Shown: piece after piece, positions 1 through 6,757 of the stretch
How the letters are laid out: every line of letters begins with the position of its first letter
How positions within the stretch are numbered: the first letter of the stretch is position 1
From: an uncultured bacterium
GTDB taxonomy: Bacteria; Patescibacteriota; Saccharimonadia; Saccharimonadales; Saccharimonadaceae
DNA length: 9,903 bases
Reading direction: 5' to 3'
Assembly: GCA_903889015.1 (NCBI GenBank)
Contig: CAISVS010000151.1
Location: 1 to 9,903 of the forward strand
The notes under the pieces: generated by a model
What the model was told of the DNA's origin: nothing
What the model saw: only the letters and a program-made list of their open reading frames with translations
The model's database searches: none
Position numbers and translations under genes: made by a program

Positions 1-4
1 AAAA

Positions 5-34
5 AATATCAATTAACACTAGAAATCATGTCAA
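5..34 (-). promoter_or_regulatory. possible outward-facing promoter leaving the window on the left
   Basis: On the minus strand a perfect TTGACA (34 to 29) is followed after 18 nt by GATATT (10 to 5), 4 of 6 matches to TATAAT; a 17-nt spacer gives TGATAT, 3 of 6. It would drive a gene lying left of position 1, divergent from the tRNA gene. The -35 is convincing, the -10 is moderate, and no target gene is visible. Confidence 0.3.
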
Positions 35-42
35 GTTTGCGC

Positions 43-48
43 TATAAT
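43..48 (+). promoter_or_regulatory. -10 box of the tRNA-Pro promoter
   Basis: A perfect TATAAT lies 17 nt before the first base of the mature tRNA, so transcription would begin around 55 and leave a short 5' leader for RNase P. No good -35 hexamer is found at 16-18 nt upstream (the 17-nt position reads TAGAAA). The box is flanked by an inverted repeat, TGTCAA at 29-34 and TTGACA at 52-57, which could be an operator or chance. Confidence 0.5.
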
Positions 49-65
49 TCATTGACAAGCACCAT

Positions 66-141
66 CGGGGTGTGGCGCAGTTGATAGCGCGCTCGGTTTG
101 GGACCGAGAGGCCGAAGGTTTGAGTCCTTTCACCCCGACCA
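66..141 (+). tRNA. tRNA-Pro (anticodon TGG)
   Basis: A complete cloverleaf can be folded by eye. Acceptor stem 66-72 pairs with 131-137 over all 7 bp. The D arm is GCGC/GCGC (75-78, 87-90). Anticodon stem 92-96 pairs with 104-108 around a 7-nt loop (97-103) with TGG at 99-101, which reads proline CCA and, by wobble, other CCN codons. The variable loop is 5 nt, and the T arm (114-118/126-130) closes a 7-nt loop TTTGAGT, a variant of the usual TTCRANY. Discriminator A138 is followed by a genomically encoded CCA (139-141). A strong hairpin terminator follows at once, so it looks like a single-gene transcript. An inverted copy of its 3' end lies just downstream. Confidence 0.96.
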
Positions 142-212
142 TAGAAAAAATCCTAGACCTTATGGCCTAGGATTTTTTCTATAGTTCCCGGGGTGAAAGG
201 ACTCAATCCTTC
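114..212. repeat. inverted duplication of the tRNA-Pro 3' end around the terminator
   Basis: Positions 114-137 (the whole T arm plus the 3' acceptor strand) recur as a reverse complement at 189-212, 24 nt with one mismatch (T119 against A). Between them lies the 16-bp terminator hairpin, separated by 3 nt on the left and 6 nt on the right, so the whole 99-nt segment is an interrupted palindrome. The copied block is exactly the part of a tRNA gene that tyrosine recombinases use as an attachment core, but those duplications are normally direct. Alternatives are template switching at the terminator hairpin during replication, a decayed second tRNA facing the other way, or an assembly or amplification chimera. 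Confidence 0.9.
141..182. terminator. bidirectional intrinsic terminator after tRNA-Pro
   Basis: Perfect 16-bp inverted repeat, 141-156 with 167-182, with a 10-nt centre (CC/GG inside could extend it past an A-C mismatch). Each arm carries a run of six T on its 3' side, so it can end transcription in either direction. It starts at the last base of the encoded CCA. Confidence 0.85.
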
Positions 213-232
213 CCCCTCCATTCAATAAATGC

Positions 233-238
233 TAAAGT
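233..238 (+). promoter_or_regulatory. -10-like box immediately upstream of the glycosyltransferase start
   Basis: TAAAGT (4 of 6 to TATAAT) ends 6 nt before the ATG at 245, so a transcript started from it would begin at or next to the start codon. The gene has no Shine-Dalgarno sequence, which fits leaderless transcription. No clear -35 is present. Confidence 0.3.
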
Positions 239-244
239 ACATAC

Positions 245-1585
245 ATGCAATCGCCAATCATCAAACGCCTATTTTCAGATAAAATATCAACCATCTTGAC
301 GCTGGCTATATTTTTTTTGGTTTTACTTAGAATAGTTATTTTGCCATTATCGCCACCGGGTTTTTACGTAGACGAAGCCGCAACCGGCGCTCATGTTGTC
401 GCCATGGTAAAACACCAAACAAATGCCCACGGTCAATCTTGGCCATTATTTTCACCATCTTTGGGTGGTGGTTTTACGACACCAGTTTACCTTTACCCGC
501 TAAGTTTGTGGGCGGCAATATTTGGTCTTAGCGAACTTTCTTTGCGCGCTTTTTCTCAGTTTGTGACGATAATTGCCATTTTATTTATCGGCCTTGGTAT
601 TCGTCTTTGGTTAAATAAACGCGCTGGGTTAATGGCTGTAGTAATTGGTTTGGCCTTGCCTTGGGGATGGTTGCAAGGCAGTCTGGCCTGGGATCCTGTC
701 ATGGCACCACTAATGGTTAGCTTGGCTTTTTTTGGATGGTCATTATTATTAACACGTAAAGATAAAAACAACAACCGAAAAGGCCATATAATCCTTATTT
801 TGGCGTTAATTTTATTGGCCTACGTCTACCCGCCATATTGGGTCAGTGCGCCACTGCTATTAGTTGCAGCTTATGCAACGTTATATTTTAAAAAACGCGT
901 ATCAGTCCGACAAATCATATACGCTGGACTAGCATCCGCCGTATTAGTTTTACCGTTAATTAACTTTATATTGCAACCAAACACTTTAAATCGCTCTTCA
1001 AGTGTCAGTATTTTTCATAACACGTCTTTTATTCAAGCTGTGGGTAAATTTATTGTTAACATAGCCATACTAATTAACCCAGCATTCCTATTTATTAACG
1101 GCGATTTTAATTTAAGACATTCAACTGGATTTGAAGGTATGCTGGGTTACGGCGCAATCATCCCAATTGTATTTATTATTTATCTACTGGTCTCCAAAAA
1201 ACATAACAAATCAAAGAAACTATTAACTGCTAATGAAACTTTTTTGGCCGTGGTTGCTGTGGTCGGCTATTTAATTAGCATAGTTGGATCAGCATTAACA
1301 ATTGAAGGTCAGCCTCATTCACTGCGCGCCTGTGGAGCTTGGCCATTTGTAATTATTATATTAGCCGTCAGTTGGTCAGCAATACTACGTTCCAAAAATC
1401 AATGGTTAAAATATATTACTGTCTTAGTTTTCATAATTGGAACAATGGCCTATGCCGTCAATTTAGCAATTTTTTACCCAGCAACAAGCGCTAGTGAGTT
1501 CAACGTACCAGAAAGAACCAAGATTTTTACAAATCAACCAGTTCAATATTTGCCTCTTGCATTACAATATTACGAGACTCGTTAA
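245..1585 (+). CDS. GT-C fold membrane glycosyltransferase (GT39/ArnT/PMT-like)
   Basis: Predicted integral-membrane glycosyltransferase of 446 aa with about 12 hydrophobic segments. After the first membrane helix (residues ~14-36) comes PPGFYVDEA with Asp43-Glu44, the acidic motif in the first outward loop that in GT-C enzymes binds the polyprenyl-phosphate sugar donor and metal. It is followed by YLYPLSLWAAIFGLSE and LRAFS (~83-104), the usual next block of the family. A segment around 280-300 (FLFINGDFNLRHS) and PHSLRACGAWPF (357-368) also resemble GT39-like proteins. Such enzymes transfer a sugar or similar group from a lipid-linked donor outside the membrane; donor and acceptor cannot be told here. 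The ATG at 245 is the only sensible start and has no SD. The gene ends in tandem stops (TAA TAG) and converges on the hydrolase gene 13 nt away, with no terminator visible between. Confidence 0.8.
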   Translation: MQSPIIKRLFSDKISTILTLAIFFLVLLRIVILPLSPPGFYVDEAATGAHVVAMVKHQTNAHGQSWPLFSPSLGGGFTTPVYLYPLSLWAAIFGLSELSLRAFSQFVTIIAILFIGLGIRLWLNKRAGLMAVVIGLALPWGWLQGSLAWDPVMAPLMVSLAFFGWSLLLTRKDKNNNRKGHIILILALILLAYVYPPYWVSAPLLLVAAYATLYFKKRVSVRQIIYAGLASAVLVLPLINFILQPNTLNRSSSVSIFHNTSFIQAVGKFIVNIAILINPAFLFINGDFNLRHSTGFEGMLGYGAIIPIVFIIYLLVSKKHNKSKKLLTANETFLAVVAVVGYLISIVGSALTIEGQPHSLRACGAWPFVIIILAVSWSAILRSKNQWLKYITVLVFIIGTMAYAVNLAIFYPATSASEFNVPERTKIFTNQPVQYLPLALQYYETR

Positions 1586-1598
1586 TAGATTTTAATAA

Positions 1599-2531
1599 CT
1601 ACTTAATTGAAAAGCTTTGTAATATTTTCAAAAAATCACCCGGTTGCTCTTCCTGTGGGATATGACCCGATTCTTTGATGATTTCTAATTTTGAACCTAT
1701 TATTTCACCAGCTAATTTTATGCTGTGTTTTGTTTGGATAATTTTGTCATCATCGCCCGTAATTACTAACACTGGCATCAGCAGTTCTGACAATCTTTTT
1801 TCAGGCTTTAAAGAATAAGTCGATTTCGTAATATTCCAAAGCGCCACATCCCAGTTTTTTATCTTAAACAACTGATAATAGCCGTCATAAGTACTTTTAG
1901 ATATCTTGGCCGGGTTATGCCAGGTATTATGCACAAATTCATCAACACCATTTTTTAGAACTCGGCTGATAAGTGGGCCCAAATGGTTAATTTGAGGAGT
2001 ATTTAATATCGGCAAAAATCGTCCTACCACACCACCCTCATAAATTGCCGCATCTACTAATACTAGTTTTGTTATACGTTTTGGATATTTTAATGCCGTA
2101 TTCAAGGCGACCAAACCACCAGCTGAATGACCGACCAATATGGCCTTATCAACGCCTAGTTTATCCATTAAACTAATGACCAATTCGACTTGTGATTCAG
2201 AACTATACGGATTAAAGTCCCTCCATTTGATTGGCCTGTCAGTCAACCCAAACCCCGGCCTGTCAAACGCAATTACACGACTTGTTTTTGCTAGTTCTGG
2301 CATTACTTCACGCCACGAAAAAGTCGATGCTCCAAAACCATGAATTAGAATGTACGTCGTGTCACCTATACCAGCCTGTTTATAATGAATATCAACACCA
2401 TTAATATCAATATATTTACTATCAGAATCCGCCAAAGATTTTGCATCAACCAAACCATCTAACTTTGGTACTGGTATCAATAATGGAACAATGATAAACA
2501 ACAACAAAACTACGCCAATAACAATCAACAT
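1599..2531 (-). CDS. membrane-anchored alpha/beta hydrolase
   Basis: 310-aa protein with an N-terminal hydrophobic anchor (residues 2-20), no signal-peptidase site evident, then an alpha/beta-hydrolase domain. Visible family features are the oxyanion motif HGFG (64-67), FDRPGFGLTDRP (89-100), the nucleophile elbow GHSAGG (134-139, Ser136), the acid in ITGDDDKII (probably Asp262) and the catalytic His290 in ESGHIPQEEQP. The triad is complete, so it should be active as an esterase, lipase or related hydrolase, probably at the membrane surface; the substrate is unknown. The start is supported by GAGG (2539 to 2536) 4 nt upstream, inside the end of the PAP2 gene. The reading frame overlaps that gene by 7 nt, suggesting translational coupling. 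It is the last gene of the ATPase-PAP2-hydrolase run. Confidence 0.88.
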   Translation of the reverse strand: MLIVIGVVLLLFIIVPLLIPVPKLDGLVDAKSLADSDSKYIDINGVDIHYKQAGIGDTTYILIHGFGASTFSWREVMPELAKTSRVIAFDRPGFGLTDRPIKWRDFNPYSSESQVELVISLMDKLGVDKAILVGHSAGGLVALNTALKYPKRITKLVLVDAAIYEGGVVGRFLPILNTPQINHLGPLISRVLKNGVDEFVHNTWHNPAKISKSTYDGYYQLFKIKNWDVALWNITKSTYSLKPEKRLSELLMPVLVITGDDDKIIQTKHSIKLAGEIIGSKLEIIKESGHIPQEEQPGDFLKILQSFSIK

Positions 2532-3151
2532 ACTGCCTCAACTTTCCTATTATAGATTTTAAAGACCGCCCAAGTTACAAGTATGCCTAAGGTTACACCC
2601 GACACAGCATCGGCAATAAAGTGCTGTTTCACAAATAACGTTGACATAACTATCAATACTGCGATTAAAATAAACACCCAAGACCAACGACTTTTTATAC
2701 AAACAAAATAAGTTGCTACCATTGCTGATAATGCCGAATGAAGACTAGGAAAACCGTTATAAGCTTGGTCGTGTTCGTATATAAATCGCAAAATCCCCGA
2801 GAAAAAGTCATCTGATACAACCACGTCGCGTGGTACGTAAGTCTGAAAAGTAACATATACAATAACTGCAACCAGATTAATAATAATTGAAGCATACGCC
2901 AGCTGTCGAAACGACCGATTATGATACCAAACGTACAGCATTACAGACCAAAACCAAGGTAAAAACAATAGATATGGAACAGCAAATACTGGAATCCTTG
3001 GGATAGCGCTATCAATAATGGTTTTTAAAACATTCAAAGACACATGCGGAACATTAACTACAAAATACAGACAGGCCACTATTATGACAATAATAAATAA
3101 AATCGTATCTTTCGACTTTATTCTTAATATTAGTTTGTCAAACATATTCAT
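2525..3151 (-). CDS. PAP2-type membrane phosphatase (PAP2_3 / inositolphosphotransferase-like)
   Basis: 208-aa protein with about six membrane helices (~16-33, 57-75, 84-104, 138-152, 156-172, 182-199). The PAP2 core is present: GFPSLHSA (133-140) carries His138, and STLFVKQHFIADAVSG (170-185) carries His177 and Asp181, giving the His/His/Asp machinery of the second and third PAP2 signatures. PSLHS in place of PSGH and ST in place of SR before the second His match the PAP2_3 branch (lipid phosphatases and inositolphosphorylceramide-synthase-like enzymes). The first signature is reduced to YVPRD (105-109). The likely role is dephosphorylation or phospho-headgroup transfer on a lipid phosphate, possibly a polyprenyl (pyro)phosphate, on the outer face; this is inference. 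It starts 2 nt after the ATPase stop without an SD (Met3 is an alternative start) and ends in TGA, overlapping the hydrolase start. Confidence 0.85.
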   Translation of the reverse strand: MNMFDKLILRIKSKDTILFIIVIIVACLYFVVNVPHVSLNVLKTIIDSAIPRIPVFAVPYLLFLPWFWSVMLYVWYHNRSFRQLAYASIIINLVAVIVYVTFQTYVPRDVVVSDDFFSGILRFIYEHDQAYNGFPSLHSALSAMVATYFVCIKSRWSWVFILIAVLIVMSTLFVKQHFIADAVSGVTLGILVTWAVFKIYNRKVEAVC

Positions 3152-3153
3152 TA

Positions 3154-5649
3154 TTATTTGGCTTTGCTGGAAATTAGTTTAACTAATTGTTTTAAAAAAA
3201 TAATACCAAATATCGATAGCGCACCAATTAATATGCCGGCACCAGCCTCGGTTAAAGTCAATGGATCAAAATGGAAAAGACCTCGTAAAAATGGCAGCGT
3301 AAATACTAAAATCAGTGATAAAGAGGTAATCGTCAGCACTGTTATCATCGCCTTATTTTCGCGATGCAATATATTTGCAATTGCCTGTTTACCTGAAATT
3401 CCCAAGATCAAACATATATTTGCTACGACTAATATCAAAAACGTCATACCACGGGCTTTGTCAACGTTCCAACCCATATCAATCAATGCCTTAAAGGCAA
3501 AAACAACAATCGCTGCAACTATTAAACCTTGAGCTAAACTAGACAAAACCATACGTTTGTTAAAAATAGACTCTGAAAGTTTTCGTGGTGGACGAGACAT
3601 AATATTATGGCTTTCTTTTTCATTTTCAAAAATAATCGTACAGCTGGGGTCAATCACAAATTCCAAAAAGACAATGTGGGCTGGGATTAAAACTAATGGC
3701 CATCCAAAAATTGCCGGCAGTAATGACAATAACGCAATTGGAATATGAACCGATATAATATACGACATCGCTTTTTGTAAATTATCGTATATCCTGCGGC
3801 CTAACCTAACCCCATGAACGATTGACGTAAAATTATCATCCAACAGGACGATACTAGCAGCCTCTCTGGCAACGTCGGTACCCTTTTTACCCATCGCAAT
3901 GCCAACATGAGCCGACTTAAGTGCTGGCGCATCGTTAACGCCGTCACCAGTCATCGCTACAATCTCACCGATTTCTTTAAATGCATTAACAATCGTTAAT
4001 TTATTGGCTGGCGTCACCCGACTAAAGACCGTGACATTTTTAATTACATCTTTGCGTTCAGCCTTAGACAACTTTTCGAATTCTGGTCCAGTAATAACAT
4101 GGCCGTAATCAAGGCCAATTTGTTTAGCAATATTTTTGGCAGTATCTGGATAATCACCAGTTATCATGACAACTTTAATGCCAGCTTCACGACACATTTT
4201 TACAGCTGCAGCCGCTTCTTTGCGAATCGGATCAGCCAAACCAACAAGACCTAAAAATTCAAATTCAAAATCATGGCGATTTTCTGGTAAATTAGATTTT
4301 GTTTTACCTTTACCGACCGCTAAGACACGTAATCCTTGACTGGCCAATTGTTTAACGCGCTTTTCAAGGTCATGTTTTGTCGTCGCATCTAAATGACATA
4401 GTTCAAATACCGTTTCGGGCGCACCCTTTAATGCAACCGCCTTGACGACACCATCATCACCCCAAACATGAACTACCGACAGAGAATCTTCTTGTAATGG
4501 ATATTCTTTGATAATTGTTAATTGTTTATAAACGGCGTCGATATCGCCAAAGACCTGTCGCCCAACTGATATAAAAGCCTCTTCCATTGGGTCAAATGGA
4601 TTTTTCTGTGAAGCCAACACACCATACTTTGCAATCTGGCTAACTTTACGAAAATCATCACTATAATACACGCCGTTTTCATCAATTATGGTCGATACTT
4701 TCATTTGGTTTTCGGTTAATGTACCGGTTTTATCGACACAAAGTACACTTGCACTTCCTAAAGTTTCAATTGTATGAGCCCGACGAGCTAGAATATTATT
4801 TTTAGCTAAACGCCATGCACCAAGAGTCAAGAATATCGTTAAAACAACCGGAAACTCTTCGGGCAAAATAGCAATCGCCAGCGTCAAACCAGCCAACATA
4901 CCCCTAACGACGTCACCGCTGCCTATCCAATAAATCAGAGTTAACAAAATCGATGACCCAATTGCCATCGCAGCCACTAATTTGACAACTTTATTAACTT
5001 CTTTTTGTAATAATGTTTTTTCGGTTTTGATTGAATTTAAAGACGTGCCAATCTTGCCAAGCTCAGTTGCAAGACCTATGCCTGTAACCTCAGCCACCGC
5101 ATGTCCGCTAACAACTAAAGTACCAGAAAAGACAGAGTTAATTCTATAATCAGTCACTTCCCTAGTGTGTTTTTCTACTGGTTCTGACTCACCAGTTAAT
5201 AATGATTCGTCAACCCTAAAATTCTCAGCCGATATTAATTTAGCATCAGCCGGTACGCGACTGCCCTCGGCCAGCAACATAATATCACCAACTACAACTT
5301 CACGACCATGAATCGTAATTTTTTTACCATCCCTGATCACGTCTGATATTGGGCTAGCTAAATTACGTAGCGCTTCAAGCGATTTTTCGGTTTTTGATTC
5401 TTGATAAAGTTCAATACCAATAATTCCAAAAAATGAAATCATCAGCAACGATGCTTCACTGGCATCCCCCAAAATAAAATAGATTGCAACTGTTGCCATC
5501 AGTAAAAATATCATTGGCTCGGTCAACAATTCAAAAATTATTTTAAATATGTTTTTGTTGTCTTTATTTGGGAGCTCATTAAAACCAAATTTTCTTTGTC
5601 GGGCCGCAGCTTCCCTTGCTGTCAAACCTTCTATTCGATTTATATCCAT
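3154..5649 (-). CDS. cation-translocating P-type ATPase (P2-like, substrate uncertain)
   Basis: 831-aa complete P-type ATPase that pumps a cation across the membrane using ATP. In order: an N-terminal cation-ATPase region (LTAREAAARQRKFGFNELP, 9-27), TM1-2 (~45-82), actuator domain with TGES (152-155), TM3-4 with PEEFP (263-267), phosphorylation site DKTGTLTE (Asp306), nucleotide-binding KGAPE (408-412), TGD (497-499), hinge TGDGVNDAP (567-575), and C-terminal helices from ~626. Overall it resembles COG0474 Ca/Mg pumps, but the ion site differs from SERCA: PEEFP replaces PEGLP, VHIPIA (634-639) lies where TM5 has Asn and Glu, and FLEFVIDP (661-668) stands in TM6 where SERCA has the Asn...Asp set. 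These variants typify a common bacterial subgroup of unassigned specificity. No SD is visible; TAAAAT lies 6 nt before the ATG. PAP2 follows after 2 nt. Confidence 0.93.
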   Translation of the reverse strand: MDINRIEGLTAREAAARQRKFGFNELPNKDNKNIFKIIFELLTEPMIFLLMATVAIYFILGDASEASLLMISFFGIIGIELYQESKTEKSLEALRNLASPISDVIRDGKKITIHGREVVVGDIMLLAEGSRVPADAKLISAENFRVDESLLTGESEPVEKHTREVTDYRINSVFSGTLVVSGHAVAEVTGIGLATELGKIGTSLNSIKTEKTLLQKEVNKVVKLVAAMAIGSSILLTLIYWIGSGDVVRGMLAGLTLAIAILPEEFPVVLTIFLTLGAWRLAKNNILARRAHTIETLGSASVLCVDKTGTLTENQMKVSTIIDENGVYYSDDFRKVSQIAKYGVLASQKNPFDPMEEAFISVGRQVFGDIDAVYKQLTIIKEYPLQEDSLSVVHVWGDDGVVKAVALKGAPETVFELCHLDATTKHDLEKRVKQLASQGLRVLAVGKGKTKSNLPENRHDFEFEFLGLVGLADPIRKEAAAAVKMCREAGIKVVMITGDYPDTAKNIAKQIGLDYGHVITGPEFEKLSKAERKDVIKNVTVFSRVTPANKLTIVNAFKEIGEIVAMTGDGVNDAPALKSAHVGIAMGKKGTDVAREAASIVLLDDNFTSIVHGVRLGRRIYDNLQKAMSYIISVHIPIALLSLLPAIFGWPLVLIPAHIVFLEFVIDPSCTIIFENEKESHNIMSRPPRKLSESIFNKRMVLSSLAQGLIVAAIVVFAFKALIDMGWNVDKARGMTFLILVVANICLILGISGKQAIANILHRENKAMITVLTITSLSLILVFTLPFLRGLFHFDPLTLTEAGAGILIGALSIFGIIFLKQLVKLISSKAK

Positions 5650-5655
5650 TTAAAT

Positions 5656-5661
5656 ATTTTA
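5656..5661 (-). promoter_or_regulatory. -10-like box immediately upstream of the P-type ATPase start
   Basis: Minus-strand TAAAAT (5 of 6 to TATAAT), 6 nt before the ATG at 5649, in the 29-nt gap after galT. With no SD upstream of the ATPase, this suggests a leaderless internal promoter; the -35 region is not recognisable. Confidence 0.35.
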
Positions 5662-5678
5662 TCACGACTAACGGTAAA

Positions 5679-6638
5679 CTATTGAATACCCAGACCCTTT
5701 GTAATACCAACTTGGCCTCGGTATATCCTGGCAGCAAATTCTGGCGCAATTGGATTAATTACAACACCCGTTCCAAGTTCTAGCCCAGCCCAAATATTTG
5801 GACGTGGCGCCAATTTAATGTGCATATGGTAATCCTCACTATTGACGGCATTCTCGACAAAATAATTATAAGGAATTCCAAACTTATCTAATGTTCCCAA
5901 TAATATCTTTAACGCAATCGCAAACGATTCCTTTTCGCTGTGATTTAAATCCGAAATTAAACGAATATGACGCTTTGGAATCAACCAAGCCGCATATGGT
6001 GCGTCACTGGCATACGGCGCCAATACAAACAAATTTTCATCTTGCCAAATCACTCGCGGCTTGTCAGATTCAGCCACAATAATGTCGCAATATGGGCAGG
6101 TCGTCTGTTCGAGACGGTATTTTCCATAAGCCCGAGCCTCGGACTCTATCTTAGGTGGCAAAAGTGGCAAAGCAATTATTTGTGAATGTGTATGATCAAT
6201 CGAAGCCCCAGCCTTACCGCCTTCGTTTTTAAAAATTAGCACATGTTTAATACCGTGCATATTACGTAAGGCTGTATACCGTTCGGCGTACGCATTAAAA
6301 ATCCTAACAATATGATCGACTGAAAATTCATTAATGTCCATACCGTGACGTCGAGTTTCAATCACAACTTCGGCTTGGCCATAAGCGCTGGTATTATCTG
6401 GCGTCAGCGGCGAATAATCATTAATGAATGATAATATCTCCCATTCGCCATCGGGATTATTGTCGCGATACGTCACAGTGTTTTGATGTTTGTTGTCAAA
6501 ATTATGTGGACAAAAACTGCATAATTTTGAACTACCTTCAGCTTTTTCGATTAACTCTAACGGGCGCCTAGCACGATTAGGCGATATAATGACGTACTCG
6601 TCCTTGAAATAGTCTTTACGAATTTGCGGTTTGGTCAT
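5679..6638 (-). CDS. galT: galactose-1-phosphate uridylyltransferase-like HIT-superfamily nucleotidyltransferase
   Basis: 319-aa GalT-type enzyme. GalT swaps UMP between UDP-glucose and galactose-1-phosphate (Leloir pathway, cytoplasm). The N-terminal motif FKDEYVIISPNRARRP (11-26) is typical of the family. Cys40/Cys43 (CSFC) and Cys181/Cys184 (CPYC) look like metal-binding pairs. The active-site segment is DHTHSQIIALP (148-158), His149-Thr-His151, where classical GalT has HPHGQ; His151 would be the uridylylated nucleophile. HMHIKLAPR (271-279) and ELGTGVVINPIAPE (287-300) form the C-terminal half. HxHSQ and the short length resemble the archaeal/plant ADP-glucose-phosphorylase branch as much as bacterial GalT, so the sugar and nucleotide are uncertain. 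No SD precedes the ATG at 6638. The ATPase gene lies 29 nt downstream on the same strand. Confidence 0.85.
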   Translation of the reverse strand: MTKPQIRKDYFKDEYVIISPNRARRPLELIEKAEGSSKLCSFCPHNFDNKHQNTVTYRDNNPDGEWEILSFINDYSPLTPDNTSAYGQAEVVIETRRHGMDINEFSVDHIVRIFNAYAERYTALRNMHGIKHVLIFKNEGGKAGASIDHTHSQIIALPLLPPKIESEARAYGKYRLEQTTCPYCDIIVAESDKPRVIWQDENLFVLAPYASDAPYAAWLIPKRHIRLISDLNHSEKESFAIALKILLGTLDKFGIPYNYFVENAVNSEDYHMHIKLAPRPNIWAGLELGTGVVINPIAPEFAARIYRGQVGITKGLGIQ

Positions 6639-6643
6639 TACTA

Positions 6644-6649
6644 ATCATA
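6644..6649 (-). promoter_or_regulatory. -10-like box immediately upstream of galT
   Basis: Minus-strand TATGAT (5 of 6 to TATAAT) ends 5 nt before the galT ATG, with no SD between, so transcription would begin at or within a base or two of the start codon. The -35 position reads TATTAT, so support is from the -10 only. Confidence 0.35.
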
Positions 6650-6673
6650 ATAATGCATATGGTTTAATAATAG

Positions 6674-6689
6674 AAGTCGGTTGCGACTT
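6674..6689. repeat. 6-bp inverted repeat in the galT/Nudix divergent region, possible operator
   Basis: AAGTCG (6674-6679) and CGACTT (6684-6689) around the 4-nt centre GTTG. The right arm touches the first base of the -35 of the Nudix promoter, and the repeat lies between the two divergent starts, so a repressor site serving one or both genes is possible. There is no T run, so it is not a terminator. Confidence 0.35.
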
Positions 6690-6716
6690 TGAGTTTTCGT
6701 AATTTGATGTTATAGT
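6689..6716 (+). promoter_or_regulatory. sigma70-type promoter of the Nudix-like gene
   Basis: TTGAGT (6689-6694, 4 of 6 to TTGACA), a 16-nt spacer, then TATAGT (6711-6716, 5 of 6 to TATAAT). Transcription would begin near 6723, giving a leader of about 35 nt that contains the ribosome-binding site. Confidence 0.5.
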
Positions 6717-6747
6717 TATGTTATATTTTTATAACCCTTTCAAAAAA

Positions 6748-6754
6748 AGAGGTG
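6748..6754 (+). promoter_or_regulatory. ribosome-binding site that fixes the Nudix start
   Basis: AGAGGTG ends 3 nt before the ATG at 6758 (5 nt counted from AGAGG). The in-frame GTG at 6752-6754 lies inside this Shine-Dalgarno sequence and so should not be taken as the start. Confidence 0.7.
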
Positions 6755-6757
6755 AAT

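Noticed and set aside
52..57. TTGACA on the plus strand as a -35 box
   Set aside because: A matching -10 would fall inside the tRNA body around 75-80, where the sequence is GCGCAG; there is no promoter there.
2525..2527. TGA as a recoded codon (Gly, as in SR1/Gracilibacteria)
   Set aside because: The PAP2 protein is complete at this TGA and the downstream hydrolase starts in another frame with its own SD, so TGA works as a stop.
3158..3532. 124-aa plus-strand open frame within the ATPase gene
   Set aside because: Antisense to conserved C-terminal membrane helices of the ATPase, with low-complexity composition typical of a shadow frame.
6752..6754. GTG as start of the Nudix-like gene
   Set aside because: It lies within the Shine-Dalgarno sequence AGAGGTG; the ATG at 6758 has proper spacing.
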